Assembly (NCBI GenBank): GCA_902480035.1
Contig: CABSRC010000013.1
Span: 1 to 23,339, forward strand
Length of the DNA stretch: 23,339 bases
Reading direction: 5' to 3'
Source of the DNA: an uncultured Streptococcus sp.
Lineage (GTDB): Bacteria; Bacillota; Bacilli; Lactobacillales; Streptococcaceae
Below the pieces are notes generated by a model. It saw only the letters and a list, made by a program, of their open reading frames with translations. It did no database searches and was not told where the DNA came from. A program made the position numbers and the translations under genes. Below are positions 15,945 to 22,614 of the stretch, piece by piece; the stretch's first letter is position 1, and each line of letters begins with the position of its first letter.

Positions 15945-16847
15945 CTAATCGTCCTCCTTCAAAACTCGCCGTTGTACAAGACTGATCATACCAATCAATG
16001 TTGTAAATACTAAGGCAATAGAACTTGAATAACCAACGAGACGGTCTGTGAAACCTTGTTGGTAAATATAATATACCATTGTAATTGTTGAGTTTAGTGG
16101 TCCACCTTGAGTCATGACCATTGGTTGTACAATCAATTTAAATGCTGAAATCAATGTCGTCAAGAGTACAAATAAGGCAGTTGGTTTCAATAAAGGCATT
16201 GTGATGTATCTGAATTGAGCCCATTTTGAAAATCCATCCAACTCTGCTGCCTCATAAACATCTTGTGGAATATTTTGCATTCCTCCAAGGAATAACAACA
16301 TTTGATAGCCTGCACCTTGCCATGCAGAAACAAATACAATTGCATACATGGCCTGTTTTGGACTTGTCAAGAATGGTTGTGAAGAAATACCAATTTTATT
16401 CAGTAGGGCATTGAGCAAACCATTATTTGGATTTAACAAGTATAGCCAAAGGATAGAGATAACCACGAGAGACATCACAACAGGAGCAAAGAATGCTACC
16501 TTAAAGAACATGTTTCCTTTACGTTTCTTATTTACGATTAAAGCCATACCAAGGGCTGCCCCAAGTTGTACTGGAATAATCCAAACAACAAATTTCAAGG
16601 TATTCAGGAAGCTTTTTATAAAGATCGGATCTTGTGCTAAGCGCATGAAATTTTGTAACCCTACAAATTTTCTGTCCTCTGGGGTCAATAGGTAATAATC
16701 TGTAAAGGCATAATAGATGACCATACCAACAGGTATCACCAAAAAGATAAAAAGTAATACTAAGGCTGGAGCTAAAAAGCTATAGCCCATAATATTTTCT
16801 TTAAGACGTTCTTTCTTTTTTGTTTCGACTTTCTTTGTTTCGCTCAT
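15945..16847 (-). CDS. ABC sugar permease, MalF type
   Basis: This 300-residue permease has a charged cytoplasmic N-terminus (about 20 residues rich in Lys and Glu) followed by about six membrane helices. Its EAA loop is EAAELDGFSKWAQFRYITMP. It partners the next permease to form the channel of a CUT1 importer. AGGAG lies nine bases before the ATG. An 11-bp hairpin separates it from the lipoprotein gene upstream, so it is likely made in lower amount than the lipoprotein. Confidence 0.93.
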   Translation of the reverse strand: MSETKKVETKKKERLKENIMGYSFLAPALVLLFIFLVIPVGMVIYYAFTDYYLLTPEDRKFVGLQNFMRLAQDPIFIKSFLNTLKFVVWIIPVQLGAALGMALIVNKKRKGNMFFKVAFFAPVVMSLVVISILWLYLLNPNNGLLNALLNKIGISSQPFLTSPKQAMYAIVFVSAWQGAGYQMLLFLGGMQNIPQDVYEAAELDGFSKWAQFRYITMPLLKPTALFVLLTTLISAFKLIVQPMVMTQGGPLNSTITMVYYIYQQGFTDRLVGYSSSIALVFTTLIGMISLVQRRVLKEDD

Positions 16848-16882
16848 TGTTCGTCTCCTAAGATGAAATCATTAAATAAAAT

Positions 16883-16920
16883 AAGGTGGAAGGTACATTT
16901 CATAACTTTCCTTCCACCTT
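16883..16920 (-). terminator. Intra-operon hairpin after the sugar-binding lipoprotein gene
   Basis: AAGGTGGAAGG (16883-16893) and CCTTCCACCTT (16910-16920) are perfect 11-base arms with a 16-base loop, 12 bases past the lipoprotein stop. The downstream tract is T-rich but broken (ATTTTATTTAAT). It is therefore probably a partial terminator or an mRNA-stabilising hairpin. Confidence 0.75.
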
Positions 16921-16931
16921 TTGAATATCAA

Positions 16932-18245
16932 CTATTTATTTAAAGATTGGTCGATTGCTGTTTGCATTTCTTTCGTACGAGCATCTAATACTTTTTGTAC
17001 ATCTGGATTATCTTTATAATAGCTGATATCTTGCATCGCTTGTTGGAAAGCGCGTGAAACTTGTGGATAAGCTACTACAACAGGACGAGGATGGGCTGAT
17101 ACAGCATTTTGTTCCATCAAGAAGCGCAATGGTTCAGATACTTTATCCTTAATATTTTTAATTGTTGATTTTCTGATTGGAAGAACACTGTTCCCCAAGC
17201 TTATAATTTCACTAGATTCTGTATTTGTTGCAAACTTAACAAATTCAGCAGCAGCTTCTTTTTTATCAGATTTTGTTGTAACAGCTAATTGCCAACTACC
17301 TGAAGGTGAGACCAATTTCTTCGTTTTATCTGAAACTGGATAAGGAAGAATACCAAAATCAATATCTTTGTAATTTGTTTGTAGATCCCCAATCGTCCAA
17401 GACCCGCTTAGAACCATCGGATACTCACCTGTTTCAAATCCTTTTTCAACAGGACTAACTGTAGTGTAATCCTCTTTTACTAGATTTTGAATAAATTGAA
17501 CAGCTTCAACACTTTCCTTACTATTGAAGTAACCTTCAGCTTTTGTTCCTTTAGAATTTACAACAGAACCACCATTTGACCAAATAAGAGGCATATAAGC
17601 ATATGGTAACATCTCATCATTTGAATTCAAACGGAAATCTATTGCTGGTTTATTAAAATGATCTTTTAATTTCTTAGCAATAGCATTAAACTCAGACCAT
17701 GTCCATGGTTTTTCAAGGGTTGGCAAACTCGCTTCATCAATCCCAGCTTCCTTAAACATCTTCTTGTTATAGTATACACCTACATTTGATTCAGAAAAAC
17801 CAAACGCATAGAATTTACCATCATAAGTTCCCTGTTGTTTAATACTGTCCAGTACATCATCCATGTCATTGTCCTTTAGATAATCATCCAAGGGAGCAAT
17901 CACTTTTGATTTTGCATAGGCAGCAGTATTTGGTCCATCTAGCGTAATAACATCTGGTAAACTATTTGTCGTAATAGCAGCGTTGACCTTATCTTCATAT
18001 CCTCCACCGCTGCCACTACGTGGAATATATTCTGTCACAACCTTGTATTTGGTTTTCTTTGACTTGTTGAAATTATCAACAACTTGTTGCCAAGCTTTTC
18101 CCTCAGCTGTTTCATCTGAGAATTGAACCCAGACTTTTATTTCATCCGAAGAACTTGCAGTTTTGGATTTTGATCCCCCACCACATCCTGCAAGCAAACC
18201 TAATGATAGTGCTGCAACTACAGATAACTTAATACCTTTACGCAT
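16932..18245 (-). CDS. Sugar-binding lipoprotein of an ABC importer
   Basis: This 437-residue extracellular solute-binding protein is tethered by a lipid. The signal peptide MRKGIKLSVVAALSLGLLAG ends in lipobox LAGC with the modified Cys at 21, followed by a Gly/Ser/Lys linker. The mature part has the CUT1 binding-protein fold (VWVQFSDETAEGKAW, LPDVITLDGPNTAAY, GSWTIGDL). It delivers sugar to the two permeases next to it. AAAGGAGG precedes the ATG, and an operator palindrome abuts this ribosome binding site. It corresponds in role to SusX of the pneumococcal sus locus. Sucrose or fructo-oligosaccharide specificity is inferred from the GH32 gene. Confidence 0.93.
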   Translation of the reverse strand: MRKGIKLSVVAALSLGLLAGCGGGSKSKTASSSDEIKVWVQFSDETAEGKAWQQVVDNFNKSKKTKYKVVTEYIPRSGSGGGYEDKVNAAITTNSLPDVITLDGPNTAAYAKSKVIAPLDDYLKDNDMDDVLDSIKQQGTYDGKFYAFGFSESNVGVYYNKKMFKEAGIDEASLPTLEKPWTWSEFNAIAKKLKDHFNKPAIDFRLNSNDEMLPYAYMPLIWSNGGSVVNSKGTKAEGYFNSKESVEAVQFIQNLVKEDYTTVSPVEKGFETGEYPMVLSGSWTIGDLQTNYKDIDFGILPYPVSDKTKKLVSPSGSWQLAVTTKSDKKEAAAEFVKFATNTESSEIISLGNSVLPIRKSTIKNIKDKVSEPLRFLMEQNAVSAHPRPVVVAYPQVSRAFQQAMQDISYYKDNPDVQKVLDARTKEMQTAIDQSLNK

Positions 18246-18260
18246 AGCGTCCTCCTTTTT

Positions 18261-18272
18261 TGAAACGTTTCA
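18261..18272. promoter_or_regulatory. Operator copy next to the lipoprotein ribosome binding site
   Basis: TGAAACGTTTCA is a perfect 12-base palindrome. It has the central CG typical of LacI-family operators and lies directly before the AAAGGAGG of the lipoprotein gene. An identical copy is 55 bases upstream. Confidence 0.75.
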
Positions 18273-18315
18273 TTTTTTATTGATTTTTTAACCCAAACTA
18301 AATAGTTGAGTTTTT

Positions 18316-18327
18316 TGAAACGTTTCA
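18316..18327. promoter_or_regulatory. Operator copy at the start of the ABC-GH32 transcript
   Basis: This second perfect TGAAACGTTTCA lies about 13 bases after the -10 box, so it covers the first transcribed bases. Together with the copy at 18261 it is the likely binding site of the LacI regulator encoded upstream. Confidence 0.8.
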
Positions 18328-18339
18328 TTTTATGACTAA

Positions 18340-18368
18340 ATTATAACAGCGCTTTCATAATTTGTCAA
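18340..18368 (-). promoter_or_regulatory. Promoter of the ABC-GH32 operon
   Basis: Perfect -35 TTGACA (18368-18363) and perfect -10 TATAAT (18345-18340) are 17 bases apart on the minus strand. The promoter starts a few bases after the lacI stop codon. Confidence 0.9.
18344..18357. promoter_or_regulatory. cre-like site (CcpA) within the promoter spacer
   Basis: Read on the minus strand, TGAAAGCGCTGTTA matches the cre pattern TGWAANCGNTNWCA at all fixed positions but one. It lies between the -35 and -10 boxes, where CcpA binding would block transcription under good carbon supply. Confidence 0.6.
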
Positions 18369-18375
18369 GCGCTTT

Positions 18376-19368
18376 TTATAATTTTTTTGTTGTGTTTCCT
18401 TCAAAAAAATGTACCGGTAAACTAATGACATTCTGATCTATTTTTTCTTCACGAATTAATTTAAGCAATAGTTCAACTGCTGCTTGAGCCATCTGAGCTA
18501 TTTGTTGAACAATCGTGGAAAGTAAGTAAGGTTGATCAAAAGCTGGTCTTAATCCATCAAAACCAATAATCTGATAATCTTCTACAGGAGTTTTTCCCAT
18601 CTCCCCTAAAACTTTTATCACACGAAGGGCCATAAAATCATTTACTGTGAAAATCCCATCAATCTGAGGATGCTTTTCAAAAAAGGTTCTTATTTGCTCT
18701 TCTGCTTGATTCAGTGGTTCCGGCATTTCAAGACAATAAAGGTTCGTATTTTTCTGTTTAGCCTCCGCTTTGAAGCCTCTCCCCCGTTCCGTTGTTTCAT
18801 TCAAATGTTTGTTCACACCACTAATGTAAGCTAGATTTTGACAATCGCGTTTGACTAATTCGCGACAAGCTAGTTGACCACCATGAAAATTTTCAGAAGT
18901 TACGCAATAGACATTTTCAGAAAAATGACGGTCAATACTGACAAAAGGTAAATTTGATGAGACATACTTATCAATATCTGAATAGGTGATCCCTATAATC
19001 CCATCTACTTTATTTTTCTCAAGTAATTTTATGTATTCTATCTCATTTTTAGAATCTTTATCCGCATTACAAATTAATAATTTATATTGATTTTTTAATA
19101 GTTCTTTTTCAACATGATAAGCAAATTCAGAAAAGAACGGATGCCATATAGTTGGAATGAGTAAAGCAATAATATTACTACGATTCGTTTTTAATCCTCT
19201 CGCATATTCATCTGGTACATAAGAAAGTTTTTCAATCGCTTGTTGAACTTTTTTTAAGGTCACCTCTTTAATGCCTTTTTCGTTATTGATAACACGAGAG
19301 ACTGTCCCAACACTAACCCCAGCTTCTGCGGCAACATCTTTCATGGTAATCGATTTTTTTTTGCTCAT
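18376..19368 (-). CDS. LacI-family transcriptional repressor of the ABC-GH32 locus
   Basis: This 330-residue regulator has the LacI helix-turn-helix MKDVAAEAGVSVGTVSRVIN (9-28) and hinge region YVPDEYARGLKT. A periplasmic-binding-like sugar domain follows (IIALLIPTIWHPFFSEFAYH through FDGLRP). It probably represses its own gene and the downstream operon until sucrose or a fructoside is present. AAAGGAGGTG precedes the ATG. The stop codon lies a few bases before the -35 of the next operon. Its position matches susR in the pneumococcal locus, although here lipoprotein, permeases and hydrolase follow in a different order. The ligand is not readable from the sequence. Confidence 0.92.
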   Translation of the reverse strand: MSKKKSITMKDVAAEAGVSVGTVSRVINNEKGIKEVTLKKVQQAIEKLSYVPDEYARGLKTNRSNIIALLIPTIWHPFFSEFAYHVEKELLKNQYKLLICNADKDSKNEIEYIKLLEKNKVDGIIGITYSDIDKYVSSNLPFVSIDRHFSENVYCVTSENFHGGQLACRELVKRDCQNLAYISGVNKHLNETTERGRGFKAEAKQKNTNLYCLEMPEPLNQAEEQIRTFFEKHPQIDGIFTVNDFMALRVIKVLGEMGKTPVEDYQIIGFDGLRPAFDQPYLLSTIVQQIAQMAQAAVELLLKLIREEKIDQNVISLPVHFFEGNTTKKL

Positions 19369-19392
19369 TCATTTTTTCACCTCCTTTCATCC

Positions 19393-19421
19393 ATACTATC
19401 ATGAAAACGTTTCATTTTCAA
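19393..19421 (-). promoter_or_regulatory. lacI-type regulator promoter with embedded operator
   Basis: TTGAAA (19421-19416) and TAGTAT (19398-19393) are 17 bases apart on the minus strand. The spacer holds an imperfect copy of the operator with intact AAACGTTT core (19405-19412). This suggests autoregulation. The promoter overlaps the last codons of nnrD. Confidence 0.65.
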
Positions 19422-20277
19422 CATTTTCGTTTAAATTGTCACTCCACTTCTTCATCCATTTGGGAATTTCTTTGCTGATGGTTGTCGGTAAAACCACATA
19501 AGCCTCCTTGCTCAAGTCTTCTGCAATCGCTGAATGGAGGTAGGTCGCGACCACCACGCGCTCATAGAGACTGACCTGTGGAAATTGACCTGCAAACCCC
19601 GCGATCATCCCTGCCAAGGTATCTCCCATACCACCTGTTGCCTGGTAGGGACCACCAACATTTAGCTGATAGCCCTCTTCTTGCCCACTTGTCCAAATTC
19701 GTGTGTGAGGCCCTTTTTCTACAATGACAGTTCCTTTAGGAAAACTTTGAACTGCTTCTCGGCTCTTCTCTTCTGTCTGGCTTGCTAGATCAAGCCCTGA
19801 AAGTTTTTCCCATTCTTTTTGATGAGGGGTAAAGACTAACTGAGCTTCTGGCAAGTCAAATTGAGAGGTTGCAAAAAGACTAATAGCACCTCCATCTAAA
19901 ATCAGAACCTGATGCCTAGAGACCTGCTCAAAAATCATTTGTAAGACTCCTTGGTTTTCATTAGATTCCTTTAAGCCCGGCCCTACTAAAATCACGCTAG
20001 CTTTTTGCACTTGCTCACAAAGGAGTTCATGATCCGCTAGATCAAAGCCCATGGCTTCAGGAAGATGGCTATGAAGGGCCGTCAGATTGTCAGGATCTGT
20101 TGCAACAGTGACCAAGCCCGCTCCACTGTGAACCGCAGCGATCGCTGCCATAATGATAGCTCCCCCATAGGGATAGGTTCCTCCAATCAGGAGCAGACGA
20201 CCAAAATCTCCCTTATATGACGTCAGTGGGCGCTTCACAATGACGCGCTGGATTTCTTCTTTCTGAACTCTTTTCAT
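19399..20277 (-). CDS. nnrD: ADP/ATP-dependent (S)-NAD(P)H-hydrate dehydratase
   Basis: This 292-residue repair enzyme restores NADH and NADPH from their hydrated forms. Its ribokinase-like fold shows GGTYPYGGA (32-40), SGAGLVTVAT (51-60), the conserved FTPHQKEWEKL and the nucleotide-site motif TGGMGDTLAG (214-223). The open frame extends 33 codons upstream into the preceding gene region, but ATG at 20277 is chosen because GAGG precedes it and MKRVQKEEIQRVIVKRP fits the family start. No epimerase (NnrE) domain is fused. The last residues (NLNENVENETFS) are coded by DNA that also carries the lacI-type promoter, so this tail may be locally derived. Confidence 0.93.
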   Translation of the reverse strand: MKRVQKEEIQRVIVKRPLTSYKGDFGRLLLIGGTYPYGGAIIMAAIAAVHSGAGLVTVATDPDNLTALHSHLPEAMGFDLADHELLCEQVQKASVILVGPGLKESNENQGVLQMIFEQVSRHQVLILDGGAISLFATSQFDLPEAQLVFTPHQKEWEKLSGLDLASQTEEKSREAVQSFPKGTVIVEKGPHTRIWTSGQEEGYQLNVGGPYQATGGMGDTLAGMIAGFAGQFPQVSLYERVVVATYLHSAIAEDLSKEAYVVLPTTISKEIPKWMKKWSDNLNENVENETFS

Positions 20278-20296
20278 ACCTTCCTCATTTCTAGCG

Positions 20297-20326
20297 AAAA
20301 AGGAGAAGCCACGACTCCCCCTCCTT
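20297..20326 (-). terminator. Hairpin between the HAD gene and nnrD
   Basis: On the minus strand AAGGAG (20326-20321) pairs with CTCCTT (20305-20300) around a 15-base loop and is followed by TTTTT. It lies four bases after the HAD stop and 20 before nnrD, so it may be a partial terminator. Confidence 0.55.
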
Positions 20327-20329
20327 CTT

Positions 20330-21103
20330 TTATTTTCCTCTAAATTCTGCGAAGACTTGCAAGATCTTAGCAGCAACAGCTTGTGGATGATTTTGCTTGG
20401 CCACTAATTGATCATCAGCGTAAGGCCGAAGGGATGGAAAATCGCCAATTTGAACTGCATAAATAGCTTTTTCAAAGAGCTCAATATCGTTTTGATCATT
20501 ACCAAAAGCCACGAAATTTTCTCCACAGAGTTCTTCGACTGTTGTCGCTTTATGAGTGTTTACTGGATTGAGATAGATACATTTTTCATGAGCATGATAA
20601 CGAATGTGGGCCTTATTGGTCTTTTCAATTCGCTCAATGATTTCATCTACCAATTCCTCATGGGCCCCCATATAGATCACAACCTTAATCGGGTCCGTCA
20701 GGTCCTCTAAAGAACGATACTGGGCTTTTTTGAGGGGATCCACATTCGCAATAAAAGGAATCTTTTCCAAAATCTGACCACTATAATCAAAGGTATCGTC
20801 CACAAAAAATGGTAGATTGAAATGGCGACAAAAACCAAGGACTTCTCGATAAACATCCTTGTCCAATTGATCCTCATAAACCAGTTGGCCCTGACGATAA
20901 GCTAGCCCGCCATTTAAGCCAATCACGAGTTGCTGACTCAGTTGATCCCCTAAAAGGCCTAAACAATCCCGATAAGAACGCGCAGAAGCAAAAGCGACTT
21001 CATGGCCAAATTCTTCTGCTCTCAATAAGACCTGTTTGATTTCATCATCGATGGTAAGACCATCGAATGACAAGGTTCCATCTAAATCAAAGACAAACTT
21101 CAT
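20330..21103 (-). CDS. Cof-type HAD-superfamily phosphatase
   Basis: This cytoplasmic HAD hydrolase is likely active on sugar phosphates or other small phosphates. The 257 residues hold motif I FDLDGTL (nucleophile and acid/base Asp), the motif II region FASARS and motif IV GNDQND near residue 205, with a type IIB cap between. The start is ambiguous: ATG at 21103 gives MKFVFDLDG, usual for the family, while an in-frame GTG at 21112 adds three residues. Neither has a strong ribosome binding site, so coupling to folD just upstream is likely. The substrate is unknown. Confidence 0.88.
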   Translation of the reverse strand: MKFVFDLDGTLSFDGLTIDDEIKQVLLRAEEFGHEVAFASARSYRDCLGLLGDQLSQQLVIGLNGGLAYRQGQLVYEDQLDKDVYREVLGFCRHFNLPFFVDDTFDYSGQILEKIPFIANVDPLKKAQYRSLEDLTDPIKVVIYMGAHEELVDEIIERIEKTNKAHIRYHAHEKCIYLNPVNTHKATTVEELCGENFVAFGNDQNDIELFEKAIYAVQIGDFPSLRPYADDQLVAKQNHPQAVAAKILQVFAEFRGK

Positions 21104-21116
21104 CTCGCTCACACTT

Positions 21117-21971
21117 TCATTTTTTTAAGGTACGAACAGCTGCTTCGTAGGTCTGCTCCATCAGCATGGTAACGGTCATAGGACCAACCCCTCCTGGTAC
21201 CGGAGTAATATGACTGGCCAAAGGGGCAACGGAGTCAAAATCGACATCCCCACACAATTTGCCATTCTCATCGCGATTCATTCCGACGTCAATAACGACG
21301 GCACCTTCTTTCACGAAGTCTGCTGTTACAAATTTCGCACGACCGATCGCAACAACCAAGATATCTGCTCTTCTAGCAATTTTAGGCAGATGATGGGTCC
21401 GGGAATGGGTCAAGGTTACCGTCGCATTTTTGGCGAGGAGCAACTGCGCCATTGGTTTTCCAACGATATTGGAACGACCAATCACGACTGCTCGCTTCCC
21501 TTCTAGATCAATCCCGTACTCTTTGAACATCTCCATGATGCCAGCGGGGGTCGATGGCACCATAATAGGATTTCCAGCCCACAAGCGCCCCATATTCAAT
21601 GGATGAAAGCCATCCACATCTTTTGCCGGGTCAATCGCTAAAAGGACTGCATCCGCATCGATATGCTTAGGCAGTGGCAACTGCACCAAAATCCCATGCC
21701 AAAGGGGATCCTGATTGTAGTGTTCGATCACTTCTAATAATTCAGCTTGGCTGATGCTTTCAGGAAGTCGTCTCACTTCACTCCGAAAGCCTGCCGCAAT
21801 AGCAGAACGCTCTTTATTTCTTACATAGATTTTGCTAGCTGGATTATCTCCTACCACGATGACAACGAGGCCAGGCACAACTCCTGTCTCTTCTTTTAAT
21901 CGTGCTGTTTTCTCTGCAATCTCACCCTGTAATTTTGTAGCGAGCGCCTTCCCATCAATGAGTGTCGTCAT
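21117..21971 (-). CDS. folD: Bifunctional methylenetetrahydrofolate dehydrogenase/cyclohydrolase
   Basis: FolD oxidises 5,10-methylene-THF and hydrolyses the product to 10-formyl-THF, supplying purine and initiator-tRNA formylation. The 284-residue protein contains SKIYVRNK (46-53) with the catalytic Lys53, VQLPLPKHID, the NADP-binding GRSNIVGKP and C-terminal PVPGGVGPMTVTML. The open frame reaches 22 codons further upstream, but ATG at 21971 (MTTLIDGKALA) is the usual start and the longer version runs over the promoter. It is the first gene of a folD-HAD-nnrD string. Confidence 0.97.
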   Translation of the reverse strand: MTTLIDGKALATKLQGEIAEKTARLKEETGVVPGLVVIVVGDNPASKIYVRNKERSAIAAGFRSEVRRLPESISQAELLEVIEHYNQDPLWHGILVQLPLPKHIDADAVLLAIDPAKDVDGFHPLNMGRLWAGNPIMVPSTPAGIMEMFKEYGIDLEGKRAVVIGRSNIVGKPMAQLLLAKNATVTLTHSRTHHLPKIARRADILVVAIGRAKFVTADFVKEGAVVIDVGMNRDENGKLCGDVDFDSVAPLASHITPVPGGVGPMTVTMLMEQTYEAAVRTLKK

Positions 21972-22013
21972 ATCAATTCTCTTTCTAGTCAAGTAATGAA
22001 AATAGTCCTCTCT

Positions 22014-22022
22014 ATTATAGCA
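22014..22022 (-). promoter_or_regulatory. folD extended -10 promoter
   Basis: TGCTATAAT is read at 22022-22014 on the minus strand, a perfect extended -10. It is identical to the perR core promoter. No good -35 is seen. Confidence 0.6.
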
Positions 22023-22091
22023 GATTTCAACTCTCAAACCTAACTGTTCCTAATTAGAATTTCTTATAGACGAAAACTATAGCCAGATGGA

Positions 22092-22123
22092 CAAAAAATG
22101 AGCTTGAGACCACCCCAAACTCA
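22092..22123 (-). terminator. Terminator of the DUF1797 gene
   Basis: On the minus strand TGAGTTTG and CAAGCTCA form an eight-base stem with one G-T pair and a nine-base loop, followed by TTTTTT. It lies 14 bases past the stop codon. Confidence 0.85.
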
Positions 22124-22136
22124 TCCACACAGCTGC

Positions 22137-22367
22137 TTAGTAAAGCAATTCATAAATTTCCATTGCAATTAAATCAATGCTATCAAATGTATAGGTTTCA
22201 CGCGCTTCAACATCACGAAGTGTAAAGGTTGAACCTTCTTCTTCATTGTGGTTGTAGGCTACTTCAGCGACAACAACACCGTCACGTTCAAAATTACGTT
22301 TCAAGTTTCCACCGTCTTTTGTCATTGTCTCCAAACGGTTGATAATCCGTACTAAATGTGATTCCAT
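22137..22367 (-). CDS. DUF1797 (YkuJ-like) conserved small protein
   Basis: This 76-residue cytoplasmic protein is of unknown function, widespread in Firmicutes as the YkuJ/DUF1797 family. The sequence MESHLVRIINRLETM, a basic middle (NLKRNFERDGVVVAEVAYNH) and an acidic C-terminus (SIDLIAMEIYELLY) fit the compact alpha/beta fold of that family. AGAGGAG lies seven bases before the ATG. It has its own promoter and terminator and diverges from clpE. No function is proposed. Confidence 0.85.
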   Translation of the reverse strand: MESHLVRIINRLETMTKDGGNLKRNFERDGVVVAEVAYNHNEEEGSTFTLRDVEARETYTFDSIDLIAMEIYELLY

Positions 22368-22398
22368 TTTATTTCTCCTCTTTACTTTCTACTCTCCT

Positions 22399-22428
22399 AT
22401 TTTATCATAAAAGAGAAAGCTCTTCCAA
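22399..22428 (-). promoter_or_regulatory. Candidate promoter of the DUF1797 gene
   Basis: TTGGAA (22428-22423) and TAAAAT (22404-22399) are 18 bases apart on the minus strand. Both are moderate matches. Confidence 0.45.
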
Positions 22429-22495
22429 TAAAAATTCACATTTTTCCATTGATTTGCTCTTTCTTCAATCCTTAGCGACATTCCGTAGCAAATTC

Positions 22496-22523
22496 TTGCA
22501 AACTTCTAGAATACTGATATAAT
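22496..22523 (+). promoter_or_regulatory. clpE promoter
   Basis: TTGCAA (22496-22501) and perfect TATAAT (22518-22523) are 16 bases apart, followed about 13 bases later by a CtsR operator. The leader is about 85 bases. Confidence 0.75.
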
Positions 22524-22536
22524 GAAACTATAAATC

Positions 22537-22553
22537 TTTGACTATTTTTGACC
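22537..22553. promoter_or_regulatory. CtsR operator of clpE
   Basis: TTTGACT-ATT-TTTGACC is the inverse of the CtsR heptad repeat GGTCAAA-N3-GGTCAAA with one mismatch. Its position at the start of transcription fits heat-shock repression by CtsR, established for clpE in Firmicutes. Confidence 0.9.
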
Positions 22554-22574
22554 TTTTGAAAATAGGCTCGTCTC

Positions 22575-22592
22575 TTGATGGAAAACCATCAA
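22575..22592 (+). other. Hairpin in the clpE leader
   Basis: TTGATGG (22575-22581) and CCATCAA (22586-22592) are perfect seven-base arms around AAAA. The stem is 22 bases before the clpE start and is followed by AAA rather than T, so it is not a terminator. It may affect mRNA stability or translation. Confidence 0.6.
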
Positions 22593-22614
22593 AAACCTAC
22601 TGTGAGGTATGTAT

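Noticed and set aside
22061..22085. Short TATAG/CTATA inverted repeat upstream of the folD promoter as a riboswitch
   Set aside because: Only five-base arms, located upstream of the likely transcription start, with no conserved aptamer features.
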